Source: a virus. From it: a stretch of DNA of 64,000 nucleotides. Positions 50,724 to 59,156 of the stretch are shown piece by piece (positions within the stretch are counted from its first letter, which is position 1; the number at the start of each line of letters is the position of its first letter). The notes beneath the pieces are model-generated. The model saw only the letters and a program-made list of their open reading frames with translations. It had not been told where the DNA came from and made no database searches. The translations under genes and the position numbers were made by a program. The stretch covers positions 1 to 64,000 of IMG/VR virus record IMGVR_UViG_3300032236_001530; one strand, written 5' to 3'.

Positions 50724-51488
50724 TTATTCTTTCCAAAAGTTTACGGTTCTTAAATCACCATTGCCTAAAAAAAGTACAAAGCTTTTGAATCCAAGTCTGT
50801 TCATTCTATTAACAAAATTCTCTTGAAAAGCATCAAAGTGTTCGTTTAGTTTGTGAAACTCACAAGATAAACATCTAAGTGATGACAAGTTTTCATCAGT
50901 AATTGCTGTTAAAACATCAACTTCACCACCTTCTATATCCATCTTCATGAAATCAATTTTATCAGAAAATGTACCAAATAAATCGTTTATACCAACTACA
51001 TAAGCTTTTTCTTGATGTATTACTGGTCTATTATTTACCGCTTCATCTTTTGATGAACCACCACCAATGTGAGTATAATCGGTATGAATTTTAAAATCTA
51101 CCCATTTATTTTGAGCACCTACCGCCATTTTATAAACTAATGTTTTAGGTCCTCTATTCTTAATTAGACAATTAAAGGTTGGAGTTAAAGGTTCGAATGA
51201 TATAACTTTAGAAGCGCCTCTAAATTCAGCTCTATGTGCGAATATACCAATGTTACCACCGATATCTAATACAACATCACCTTCTTTAATAAAACAACCA
51301 TATCTTTCATAATCACAACCATTATCATCATAAACGAAATTAGTAAACATTTCATGCCACATGTAATTGTTTCCATCAAACTCACCAGCGTGATATTTTT
51401 CTAGTGTAAAATTTTTATTTTCTTCTGATAAATCTCTTAGAACTTCATTTCCTTCTTTATCTAAAGTCCATATTTTTTTGTTTCCCAT
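50724..51488 (-). CDS. FkbM-family methyltransferase
   Basis: 254 residues. SAM motif I DVVLDIGGNIGIFAHRA, then VISFEPLTPTFNCL and FMKMDIEGGEVDVL, all typical of FkbM enzymes, which O-methylate sugars. Lies one base downstream of another methyltransferase-like gene. Confidence 0.85.
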   Translation of the reverse strand: MGNKKIWTLDKEGNEVLRDLSEENKNFTLEKYHAGEFDGNNYMWHEMFTNFVYDDNGCDYERYGCFIKEGDVVLDIGGNIGIFAHRAEFRGASKVISFEPLTPTFNCLIKNRGPKTLVYKMAVGAQNKWVDFKIHTDYTHIGGGSSKDEAVNNRPVIHQEKAYVVGINDLFGTFSDKIDFMKMDIEGGEVDVLTAITDENLSSLRCLSCEFHKLNEHFDAFQENFVNRMNRLGFKSFVLFLGNGDLRTVNFWKE

Positions 51489-51489
51489 A

Positions 51490-52161
51490 CTATCTTTTTT
51501 TAATTATTATTTTAATGTTTTCACCAACTCTGTGATTACTTATTAAATCCCAATCAGTATTTTCTTTTTGACACCAATGATATATCATAGAACCTTTACC
51601 AACTATATCATATGTGATATCAATTCTTTTAGATTCACCTGTATATTCACCATTTGATAGTTCGCTCCAATTAACCCAGGTTCCTTTAAGGAAGTTATCA
51701 TCAACTATCACTATTGAACCAGATGGCATTTTATCTTTTATAGCTACAAATTCAAGCCAACCATGCAACATGGAAGGAACCGGATTCATTAAATCTAAGT
51801 CACATGAATCTAAATGAACTAAATTTGGAGTACCATTATAACCTTCTAAAAACTTAACCGAGTCTGATACATAATGGTATATTTTTAATCCAGGTATATA
51901 CTTATCAAAAATTTCTTTACTTCTATTTACTATATCTTCGTAGATATCAACAGAGTGGTAAACCCCATATGTTGATTCAGTTATTTTTGCTAAATACAAT
52001 CCAAAACACCCATCTTCTAAATTTTGACTAGCGCCTGTCTCAATACACTCTACTTTATCAAAGTTAAAATGTTCTTTCAAAGCCAAATAAACATCATTTG
52101 ATTGGTTTATTCTTTTATCTGATATTGATTGGTAAAAGTCTAATTCTTTTTTAGTATCCAT
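51490..52161 (-). CDS. Class I SAM methyltransferase-like protein
   Basis: 223 residues from the ATG at 52161 (TAATG overlap with the upstream stop). ECIETGASQNLEDG occupies motif I, HSVDIYEDIVNRSKEI motif II, and LVHLDSCDLD plus SIVIVDDNFL follow. Probably methylates a sugar or nucleotide-sugar. A longer frame inside the previous gene was not used. Confidence 0.65.
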   Translation of the reverse strand: MDTKKELDFYQSISDKRINQSNDVYLALKEHFNFDKVECIETGASQNLEDGCFGLYLAKITESTYGVYHSVDIYEDIVNRSKEIFDKYIPGLKIYHYVSDSVKFLEGYNGTPNLVHLDSCDLDLMNPVPSMLHGWLEFVAIKDKMPSGSIVIVDDNFLKGTWVNWSELSNGEYTGESKRIDITYDIVGKGSMIYHWCQKENTDWDLISNHRVGENIKIIIKKR

Positions 52162-54038
52162 TATATCTTGTAAAAGTTTTCTATCTGTTGCATAACAGAT
52201 TCTGGTGTAATTGCTTTTGTACAAATGAATCTTCTTGCTTCATCATTTCTATAGACTGGGCACCATAACCAATCATTCGCATTAAATGGGTATTTATGAA
52301 AACAACCATGGCAAACTGATTCCTCATAGATTCTCAATGTTTTATCATCGATATATTCATTATCTTTTGATGTAGCATTTGAAATAATAACCGTTGGTTT
52401 ACCTAAACCTTGAGCAACCCAAGTCAAACCACTACTCAGACCAATAAACATTTCAGCGTGTTGAAGATAATTTAAAACTTCATTAAAAGGAAGACCTATT
52501 TTTCTAACCGCTTTACTTGGTACTTCATTCATATGACCCGGTATACCAAAAGAAAAATCTTTTTCTACAACAACAGGTGTTAAACCTTTCTTTCTTAACA
52601 TTTTACAAAGTTCATCCCAAGCACCTGGGTGGTTCCAGTATTTACATTGTGCTGTACTATGTACACCAATACAAACATACTTAGCTTTTATTGGTCTTTC
52701 GCCATTTGGTTTGTCTACTTTTAATACCGTGCCTTTATCACTTATATTAAAGTCTTTAGCATAACCTTCTAAAAGAGGAACATCAAATTTATATGTTGTT
52801 AAAATCTTCTCATTATGAGCTATGTTATTAACATACCAAATACCTTCTTCTGGTGTGAATTTAATATTAGCTTCATCCTTTTTATAAATCATTAGGTTAG
52901 GATATGAAGCTCTGAATAGTTCAGGTAATTTACAAATAACTGAAACATCTTTACCTGATTCCTGTCTCCACTTTTCTATAATAGCCATTGCACCAACACT
53001 ATCTCCTAAAGCATTACTTTGAATCTCAACTAATGTTCTTGGTTTAGTTATTTGTCTTTCTACCTTTATAACATCATTTGTTTTACCCCAAACATTTTTT
53101 ATTTCTTCCAGTACTGGAACATAAGATGGGTTACATTCAAAAGATGGTTTCTTTTCTAAACAAGTTGATATTAAAGTAACAGCTTGTATATGACCCCAAT
53201 CTCTTAAAGAGTATTTAAGATCTGATGCGCAGTGTAACTGACAACCACCAACAACATAAGAATATTTATATTGCTGTGAGCTTTTTCTCCAAGGTGCTCT
53301 ATACTCGGATTTAATAGAACTACCTAATTGGATTATATTTACATCTGTTGTACCGGCTAAATGTAATATACCAGAATCCATTGTGATAACACAATTCGAT
53401 TTGTTAATAATGTGCCAAGATTGGTCTAGTGTTGTCTTATTAGTCAAGTCTAAACCATTTTTAATATCTAATTTGAATACTGGTTTTAAAGTTGTTCCAC
53501 TATAATCAGATTCTTCTTTAGCATCTTTACCAATACTAACTACTGGTATACCTAACTCTTCAAGTGATATAATAAGTGCTTGCCAATTATATTTACTCCA
53601 AGTTCTTGAATCCCAAGATTGAGCTGGGTGAATAACAACATATTTTTCTGGTAGCTGAATTCCTGATAAACAAGACTCGTCTGATTGTGGAAAATAATCA
53701 CAATTCATTTCATCTGGGGTTAACATAAACCCTAAATCTTTTGCGTGGAACTGACGAATGTCACACATAGCATGTTTGAATTCGATACCACGAGAATCTG
53801 TTTTACCTAATAAAAAGAATGTTTTATGAAGGTTATATTTTTCAGATAGTTGTTCTTCTGTATATTGATTAAAGTCTAAGCTTTCATCTACATAAGGACA
53901 ATTCTTAAAAAGATAAGGATGATTTGATATAACCGTTATTGGTGATTGAAAAATTTGAGATAGCTTCTTTATTGTTGGTGTTGCTGATATAAGATCACCC
54001 ATAGCACCAGCTGAAGAATAAAATGCTTGTTTTTTCAT
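52161..54038 (-). CDS. Double-domain GT9 (heptosyltransferase-like) glycosyltransferase
   Basis: 625 residues, about twice a normal GT9. First half: SAGAMGDLISATPTIKKL, VVIHPAQSWDSRTW, CVITMDSGILHLAGTT. Second half: LVEIQSNALGDSVGAMAII, CKYWNHPGAWDEL, MFIGLSSGLTWVAQGLGKP. Both halves keep the start and the C-terminal donor-site pattern, so it is a tandem fusion. It could add sugars processively or to two positions. First gene of the cluster. Confidence 0.83.
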   Translation of the reverse strand: MKKQAFYSSAGAMGDLISATPTIKKLSQIFQSPITVISNHPYLFKNCPYVDESLDFNQYTEEQLSEKYNLHKTFFLLGKTDSRGIEFKHAMCDIRQFHAKDLGFMLTPDEMNCDYFPQSDESCLSGIQLPEKYVVIHPAQSWDSRTWSKYNWQALIISLEELGIPVVSIGKDAKEESDYSGTTLKPVFKLDIKNGLDLTNKTTLDQSWHIINKSNCVITMDSGILHLAGTTDVNIIQLGSSIKSEYRAPWRKSSQQYKYSYVVGGCQLHCASDLKYSLRDWGHIQAVTLISTCLEKKPSFECNPSYVPVLEEIKNVWGKTNDVIKVERQITKPRTLVEIQSNALGDSVGAMAIIEKWRQESGKDVSVICKLPELFRASYPNLMIYKKDEANIKFTPEEGIWYVNNIAHNEKILTTYKFDVPLLEGYAKDFNISDKGTVLKVDKPNGERPIKAKYVCIGVHSTAQCKYWNHPGAWDELCKMLRKKGLTPVVVEKDFSFGIPGHMNEVPSKAVRKIGLPFNEVLNYLQHAEMFIGLSSGLTWVAQGLGKPTVIISNATSKDNEYIDDKTLRIYEESVCHGCFHKYPFNANDWLWCPVYRNDEARRFICTKAITPESVMQQIENFYKI

Positions 54039-54083
54039 TAACTAATTAAAAATTTATAGTTATATGTTACAAGTATCAATTTG

Positions 54084-54842
54084 TTACAATAAATTAAAAT
54101 TATCTTTGTCTTTTATAAAAGGTAATTGTGTTCTTACCTTGTTTAATTCAAGCTTAGATAGTGTTGTAGTAAAAACATCCTCACTTTGTGAACTTATATA
54201 AAGCGTTTCACCTAAAGCATTTACTAAAGAAGTATCACCGTTATATGATAAATTATTACCGTCTTCACCAATTCTATTAACACCAATTACATAACATTGA
54301 TTCTCAATAGCTCTTGCTACTAATAAACTTCTCCAAGCCAATTTTCTTTTATTTGGCCAGTTAGCCACATAAATTAAAACATCATAATCTTCTACGTTTC
54401 TAGACCAAACAGGAAATCTTAAATCATAACAAATCAGTGGACAGATTTTCCAATCTTTATATTCAATAATTAATTTTGAATTACCTGGTGTATAATGTTC
54501 GTCTTCACCAGCAAATGAGAAAAGATGTCTTTTATCATAATGATGAATAGAACCATCAGGATTGACCCAAATAAATCGGTTGAAGTATTTACCTTCTTCT
54601 TCAATTATAATTGAACCACATATCGCTAAATCTTTCTCAGAGGCATTCTGCTTCATCCATTGAGTAGTTTTGCCGTCCATTTTTTCTGCATGTGGTTTTG
54701 GGTTCATTGTGAATCCAGTAGTAAACATTTCAGGTAAGATAATTAAATCAGATTCTATATTATCAATTTTACTTTGATAATTTTTAAGATTGGAATCTAT
54801 ATCTTCCCAGATTATATTAGTTTGTATTGTTGTTATGTTCAT
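54084..54842 (-). CDS. Carbon-nitrogen hydrolase (omega-amidase type nitrilase)
   Basis: 252 residues from the ATG at 54842 (TAATG overlap with the IscA-like gene). Catalytic triad positions are visible: Glu in LIILPEMFTTGF, Lys in H-Y-D-K-R-H, and Cys in CPLICYDLRFPVW. Matches omega-amidase YafV-like enzymes that hydrolyse alpha-ketoglutaramate-type amides. A metabolic repair enzyme, rare in phages. Confidence 0.87.
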   Translation of the reverse strand: MNITTIQTNIIWEDIDSNLKNYQSKIDNIESDLIILPEMFTTGFTMNPKPHAEKMDGKTTQWMKQNASEKDLAICGSIIIEEEGKYFNRFIWVNPDGSIHHYDKRHLFSFAGEDEHYTPGNSKLIIEYKDWKICPLICYDLRFPVWSRNVEDYDVLIYVANWPNKRKLAWRSLLVARAIENQCYVIGVNRIGEDGNNLSYNGDTSLVNALGETLYISSQSEDVFTTTLSKLELNKVRTQLPFIKDKDNFNLL

Positions 54843-55165
54843 TATATAGAAAAGGACTGACCGCAACCACAATTTCTTGAGGCATTGGGATTGTTAAATG
54901 TAAAACCTTTACCGTTAAGACCACCAGAGTAATCTAATTCTGTTCCAAATAAATAAAGAAAGCTTTTTTTATCACAAACAATCTTTACACCTTTGTCTTC
55001 AAATTCTTGATCGCCTTCACTTAATTTATCATCAAATGAAAGATCATAAGATAATCCAGAGCAACCACCACCTTTAACACCAACACGAATGAATGGATTG
55101 ATGAGGTCTTCTTCTTTCATTAATTTAATAGCTTGTTCTTTGGCAGACTCAGTTATAGTTATCAT
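54842..55165 (-). CDS. HesB/IscA-family iron-sulfur carrier
   Basis: 107 residues, full family length. Conserved cysteines: GGGCSGLSYDL (about 34-44) and C-G-C-G-Q-S-F near the end. Binds and transfers Fe-S clusters or iron. Coupled to the nitrilase. The glutamate synthase-like protein at 36162 carries Fe-S cysteines and is one possible client. Confidence 0.9.
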   Translation of the reverse strand: MITITESAKEQAIKLMKEEDLINPFIRVGVKGGGCSGLSYDLSFDDKLSEGDQEFEDKGVKIVCDKKSFLYLFGTELDYSGGLNGKGFTFNNPNASRNCGCGQSFSI

Positions 55166-55182
55166 AATTAGTTATAATAAAA

Positions 55183-55204
55183 AAACCCCAAAAAGATGGG
55201 GTTT
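55183..55204 (-). terminator. Intrinsic terminator
   Basis: Stem AAACCCC/GGGGTTT, with seven T on the minus strand after it. It ends transcription of the leader gene at 55225-55566 and separates it from the IscA-like gene downstream on the same strand. Confidence 0.8.
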
Positions 55205-55224
55205 ATTTTTATTTTTTATAAAAT

Positions 55225-55566
55225 TTATTTTAATTCTTCTGTAATTTCTTTAGCAATTTCTTTAGGGTCTTTATCAGGATTTGCAGCAATTGTATCAGCG
55301 ATTCTTTTATTAACCGCATCTTTTTTCTCTTTACTGAACTTTAAGTAGGATGGTAAAAAAGCACCACCTACTAAACCTAAAGCACCAAGTACACCCGATA
55401 CCGTTTCCCAGTTATAAACTAAGTCGTGAGTACCATCATAATGTGATTGTTGTAACCATTGTACAAAGTTATTATATATGTCAGATACAGCAGCAAAGTC
55501 GAATTCTTCGTTAACTTTAACTTCTTGTTTTTCTGAATAAGATTCAAATCTTTTAAGATGTTTCAT
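55225..55566 (-). CDS. Leader-bearing protein with membrane segment
   Basis: 113 residues from the ATG at 55566. Leader MKHLKRFE-SYS. A helical acidic region, then a hydrophobic segment (about 56-73, VSGVLGALGLVGGAFLP) and a charged C-terminal helix (ADTIAANPDKDPKEIAKEI). Like the gene at 8452 it combines the leader with a possible membrane-inserting stretch. Confidence 0.65.
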   Translation of the reverse strand: MKHLKRFESYSEKQEVKVNEEFDFAAVSDIYNNFVQWLQQSHYDGTHDLVYNWETVSGVLGALGLVGGAFLPSYLKFSKEKKDAVNKRIADTIAANPDKDPKEIAKEITEELK

Positions 55567-55660
55567 AATTAATATTTTTAATTTTATATACATTATATAT
55601 TAATTATGAAAATTACATTTTAATACTGAACTTTATTCATTAAAATTCATATTAAATATT

Positions 55661-55855
55661 ATAAAAAAATTCCTAATACTCACACTGGTATTATCTTTGG
55701 TTATATCTTCCTGTAAGAAAGAAAATACGGTTTTACCAAAACAAAATATTATTAAAGTAGATTCGTTGAAGGTGAATATACCACAAAAGGCAAAGCCAAG
55801 TACAAAAAAGAAAAGATGTCGTAGGATATTAAAACTACTACATCTTAAACATTAA
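55661..55855 (+). CDS. Possible small lipoprotein with non-ATG start
   Basis: From an ATA codon at 55661 the frame encodes a typical signal peptide and lipobox (KKFLILTLVLSLVISSC-KK) and a basic C-terminus (KKKRCRR). No ATG, GTG or TTG lies in a suitable place upstream before the in-frame stop. Either a rare start codon is used, or the start codon has mutated and the gene is dead. Confidence 0.4.
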   Translation: MKKFLILTLVLSLVISSCKKENTVLPKQNIIKVDSLKVNIPQKAKPSTKKKRCRRILKLLHLKH

Positions 55856-55857
55856 TA

Positions 55858-56217
55858 CTATTTTAGTATTTCATCTATTTTATTATCTCTTTTTATGTCT
55901 TTGTTATTAGATAGAAATTGACTCCAGGATTGCAGTAAACCATCATTCTTTCTAAGTTTTATTTGCTTTCTAACATTTATTTTTATAAGAAAAATTAAAA
56001 TAAATTGTAATATTTTATTTATACCGATTGATCTTAGCTCATAGAATTTACTATCTGTGTTTAACTTAAAGTACCAAACTTCACCATCAAAATCTTTTTT
56101 AATTGTTAAATACTTATTTGAGTAGAAGTCAGTTCTACCTTCGGTAGACCATTTACTATCTTTGCTAATTATTTCTCTTATAATAAATCTTCTTAAATCC
56201 TTAATTGAATTATCCAT
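55858..56217 (-). CDS. Protein with shared C-terminal tail and membrane-like segment
   Basis: 119 residues, basic. A hydrophobic helix (about 72-88, INKILQFILIFLIKINV) and an end DIKRDNKIDEILK that fits the common tail. Isolated from the main tail-bearing operons, showing the tail is not limited to one operon. Function unknown. Confidence 0.52.
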   Translation of the reverse strand: MDNSIKDLRRFIIREIISKDSKWSTEGRTDFYSNKYLTIKKDFDGEVWYFKLNTDSKFYELRSIGINKILQFILIFLIKINVRKQIKLRKNDGLLQSWSQFLSNNKDIKRDNKIDEILK

Positions 56218-56237
56218 GTAAATATTAATTATTTTGT

Positions 56238-56498
56238 TTACTTTGATTTTTTCAACTCTTTTCTTGCAATCATTTTTAATTTAAGATTGTAGATTTCATG
56301 GTCTGTTAAACCAATAAATGAGTCAATTACTATTGTTTCTTCTTTTCCCTTAAAAGGTCTTTCTTTATATTCATCACTTAATTCATCATCATTTGTTTTT
56401 ACAACAATGACTTTTTTTAAAGTATCTGTTTTACTTACGGTTTGAGAAAAAGTAAATAAAGGTAATATAAATAAGGTTAGTGTGAATATTTTCTTCAT
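56238..56498 (-). CDS. Secreted small protein
   Basis: 86 residues, signal peptide (IFTLTLFILPLFTFS-Q). Mature part charged (KTNDDELSDEYKERPFKGKEE), helical C-terminus. A TATATTTG box precedes the start. Function unknown. Confidence 0.55.
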   Translation of the reverse strand: MKKIFTLTLFILPLFTFSQTVSKTDTLKKVIVVKTNDDELSDEYKERPFKGKEETIVIDSFIGLTDHEIYNLKLKMIARKELKKSK

Positions 56499-56521
56499 AT
56501 AACAAATATAGTTAATTTTTA

Positions 56522-56722
56522 TCAGTCTTCAAAATTATTATCATCTTCATTTAAAAAATCTTCATAAATCTGAAACTCTTCTAATCTCCATAACATCTTA
56601 CCCGCTTCATCCAATTCATCAAACTTTTCCCAATCTCTATTTCTTCTAGCATAAAATATTTGTTGCATAGTTAGCTTTTCGGAAATTTTAATTAAATTAT
56701 AATTTAAAAGATCTTTATTCAT
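56522..56722 (-). CDS. Small acidic helical protein
   Basis: 66 residues, helical with W/E/D-rich end (FLNEDDNNFED). Could be a small regulatory or inhibitor protein. No family recognised. Confidence 0.48.
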   Translation of the reverse strand: MNKDLLNYNLIKISEKLTMQQIFYARRNRDWEKFDELDEAGKMLWRLEEFQIYEDFLNEDDNNFED

Positions 56723-56769
56723 AATTATTTTATATATTTAAACTTAAATTTCTAAAAAAGTATAATAGT

Positions 56770-56910
56770 ATGCAAAATTTAATTTACAAGATTCAAAGAT
56801 GGTTCGACTTAAATTTATCTTGGTTCTTCATCAATGCTCGTAAACAAGAAGCTTGGTGTGAACATCTTAAAGAAAAGTATCCTGAAGATTACCAAAAAAG
56901 TATTAAATAA
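56770..56910 (+). CDS. 46-residue protein, unknown
   Basis: ATG at 56770. Product starts MQNLIYKIQRWFDLNLSWFF, then a charged helix (KQEAWCEHLKEKYPEDYQK). Amphipathic aromatic N-terminus may be membrane-associated. Precedes the gene at 56926 in the same direction with a shared terminator. Confidence 0.5.
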   Translation: MQNLIYKIQRWFDLNLSWFFINARKQEAWCEHLKEKYPEDYQKSIK

Positions 56911-56925
56911 ATTAAAATAAAAAAT

Positions 56926-57111
56926 ATGATAGAATCTATGGGAGACGCAGAAATGTCAGCAGCACCAAGTTATCGTTGGGAAAATCAACAATACTTGTTG
57001 AAAACGATTATGAACCAATTAGGAATGACTGAACAAGATTTAGAAAAAGATCCTTCTTGGGTTAAAGCCAAAGTAAGAGAATCTAATATTGATAAAGTAT
57101 TAGAAAACTAA
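56926..57111 (+). CDS. Small protein with tail-like C-terminus
   Basis: 61 residues, helical, ends KVRESNIDKVLEN, the only plus-strand example of the common tail. The N-terminus MIESMGDAEMSAAP is acidic. The terminator follows directly. Function unknown. Confidence 0.5.
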   Translation: MIESMGDAEMSAAPSYRWENQQYLLKTIMNQLGMTEQDLEKDPSWVKAKVRESNIDKVLEN

Positions 57112-57115
57112 AAAT

Positions 57116-57139
57116 AAAACCTCTCAATTGAGAGGTTTT
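57116..57139. terminator. Bidirectional intrinsic terminator
   Basis: Stem AAAACCTCTC/GAGAGGTTTT around AATT, A run before and T run after, between convergent genes ending at 57111 and 57141. Confidence 0.85.
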
Positions 57140-57140
57140 T

Positions 57141-57536
57141 TTATTTTAACTTGTGCCAGAACTTTTCAGGTAAATGGATATTTTCAACATTGATAGCTTC
57201 CATAAAAAGAGGAGCTATATCTTTTGGTTTATAACCAGCCAATCCACAACCAATCTCAGTAACTAAAAATATCAAATTAGGATTATTTTTAGCAAATTCA
57301 ATAAACTCATCAACAAAGGGTTTAATCTCTGTTATTGTTAATGTTCTTTTAATAGAAGCATCTTTTGTAGGTATACCATAAGTTCTACCTTGTAGACCAG
57401 CGGCTTGACCCCACTTAGCACCCCAACCTAAAGCAGTTTTAGCAGCACCTTTTCCATGTCGACCTGATAGATTTGAACCAAAAACAAATATGTTTCCAGT
57501 CTCAAGCTTCTTTATATTATCTGGTGTTATTCTCAT
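57141..57536 (-). CDS. Macro-like (A1S_2505-type) protein
   Basis: 131 residues. N-terminal IFVFGSNLSGRHGKGAAKTA and later FLVTEIGCGLAGYKP match a small phage/bacterial group thought to share the macro-domain fold, which binds ADP-ribose or related nucleotides. Possible counter-measure against ADP-ribosylation or NAD-based defence. The exact ligand cannot be read from sequence. Confidence 0.7.
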   Translation of the reverse strand: MRITPDNIKKLETGNIFVFGSNLSGRHGKGAAKTALGWGAKWGQAAGLQGRTYGIPTKDASIKRTLTITEIKPFVDEFIEFAKNNPNLIFLVTEIGCGLAGYKPKDIAPLFMEAINVENIHLPEKFWHKLK

Positions 57537-57596
57537 TTTAGTTGTATTAATTAAATTAAATTTGTTTTTTCGAGTTGTTAATTAAATATATAGAGT

Positions 57597-58511
57597 ATGA
57601 AGCATATAAAAGAATTTAGTCTTTTTGAATCAGTTCATGAGAATTCTTGGGATTATAATGAATTAATGGGTAGACTTTTACACCTATATGGTTCTATTCC
57701 AGTTCCTAAAGAAAAATCATCTGTTGTTATAAGTAAAATTATTCAATCATCAATGGGTGAGTTATTTACTCTTGGTGAAAATGTTGATATTAACTTTTGT
57801 AAAGTACATGATAAAATTAGATTTAGTGACTATTTTGATTCTTTACTTGAAGATAAAGATGTAAGAGGTCATAACTTTGAAGGTCTTGTATGTGGTCTTT
57901 TTGGTGGTAGACTATCAACAAGAGGTGCTAAATACGACTTAACAATTGATAGTCAAAGATATAGTGTGAAATTCGTAGACCATAAAAATAAAGCACCTGA
58001 AATTGGCAGATTCAAAAGTATTATAACAACTAAGAAAAATGTAAACCAAGCCGTTATAGATGGTGGTGGTTTAACAAATGTTTTCAGAGGCACTGATACT
58101 AGATTAAAAAGAAAAATATGGAACGCTATTACTCCTGAAATTGATGGCTGGATTTTAGCTTACCCGGATAATATTGATAACCCCACAAACATTGTATTAA
58201 ATGTTGTTGATAAACCAGAAATGTTTAGAATTATAAATGAAGGTTTTGTTGTGGCACCAAAAGGCGGTTATAATGATATTTACTCACTTGCTTTAAGTTC
58301 AAGATATATTAATGAAGGTGATTATATAAAAAGTGTTATTAAAATTCCTCAAGTTTCTTTTGCTGAATTAAAAGAAGAATATAAAACAATTCAAGATGAA
58401 AACTGGGCAGTGAGTGTATTTGGTAATATGGGTTATAAAATGAGACCCGATGTTCTTAGATATATTAGAATGAATAAAGAAACAATTATTAAAAGGCTTA
58501 GTGAAATTTAA
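57597..58511 (+). CDS. Leader-bearing nuclease-like protein
   Basis: 304 residues, TAAATATATA before the ATG. Leader MKHIKEFSLFE-SVH. Residues about 100-130 read GHNFEGLVCGLFGG...KYDLTIDSQRYSVKF, an arrangement of Glu, Asp and V-K that fits a PD-(D/E)XK-type core. C-terminal half helical. If the leader works, a nuclease would be injected with the DNA. The nuclease call is tentative. Confidence 0.6.
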   Translation: MKHIKEFSLFESVHENSWDYNELMGRLLHLYGSIPVPKEKSSVVISKIIQSSMGELFTLGENVDINFCKVHDKIRFSDYFDSLLEDKDVRGHNFEGLVCGLFGGRLSTRGAKYDLTIDSQRYSVKFVDHKNKAPEIGRFKSIITTKKNVNQAVIDGGGLTNVFRGTDTRLKRKIWNAITPEIDGWILAYPDNIDNPTNIVLNVVDKPEMFRIINEGFVVAPKGGYNDIYSLALSSRYINEGDYIKSVIKIPQVSFAELKEEYKTIQDENWAVSVFGNMGYKMRPDVLRYIRMNKETIIKRLSEI

Positions 58512-58521
58512 TTAGTAATAA

Positions 58522-58549
58522 AAAAGCCTCAGATTTCTCTGAGGCTTTT
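58522..58549. terminator. Bidirectional intrinsic terminator
   Basis: Stem AAAAGCCTCAGA/TCTGAGGCTTTT with loop TTTC, between convergent genes. It repeats the CCTCAGA-TTTC-TCTGAGG hairpin found at 31697-31714. Confidence 0.87.
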
Positions 58550-58550
58550 T

Positions 58551-59156
58551 TTATTTAAAATAACCAAGTTCTTTTAATGATAAATAAGCAAAATAAACAC
58601 CAAATATACCCATAATAAGACTCATTGTATATACCGCATATACCACAATTAAGGCTGAGAATGATACCGATAACCAAGAAGCAATTCTTCTATTTTTATA
58701 TCGATTTTTAGAAAGATTTGCTATACTTCTAACAATCTGACCACCATCCATTGGATATATTGGTAAAATATTAAATATAAATAAAAACAAATTAATATTA
58801 TACATATCATTAACAAATTCATGTATTGGTCCAACCGGACAATAAGGCTCTATAAAATAACACAATAAAGAAAGAATTAGTGTACTTATAGGACCAGCCG
58901 CTGTAATTGGAATTGAATCCCTGTCGTGCATATTTGAATCTATTGCAGCAGCACCAGAAATCATATCAATTGTGATTCCATAAACTTTATAACCTTTTTG
59001 ATTAGCCATCCAAGCATGACCCAATTCATGTATTAGAACTGAAACAAAGACCGCGCCGACTGCAATTGGTGGTAGCATTAAAAATAATAGGAAGAACCAA
59101 ATACTAACTGATACTGGTGCTCCTCGGAAATTAAATAATTTAAACGATTGTTTCAT
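58551..59156 (-). CDS. M50-family (site-2 type) membrane metalloprotease
   Basis: 201 residues with about five membrane segments. Zinc site H-E-L-G-H in VLIHELGHAWMAN (about 42-54) and the second motif L-P-I-Y-P-M-D-G-G-Q near 135, both diagnostic for M50 peptidases; no PDZ or CBS domain. Cuts substrates within the membrane. TACATTTG precedes the start on the minus strand. Unusual in a phage; may target host envelope or stress signalling. Confidence 0.85.
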   Translation of the reverse strand: MKQSFKLFNFRGAPVSVSIWFFLLFLMLPPIAVGAVFVSVLIHELGHAWMANQKGYKVYGITIDMISGAAAIDSNMHDRDSIPITAAGPISTLILSLLCYFIEPYCPVGPIHEFVNDMYNINLFLFIFNILPIYPMDGGQIVRSIANLSKNRYKNRRIASWLSVSFSALIVVYAVYTMSLIMGIFGVYFAYLSLKELGYFK

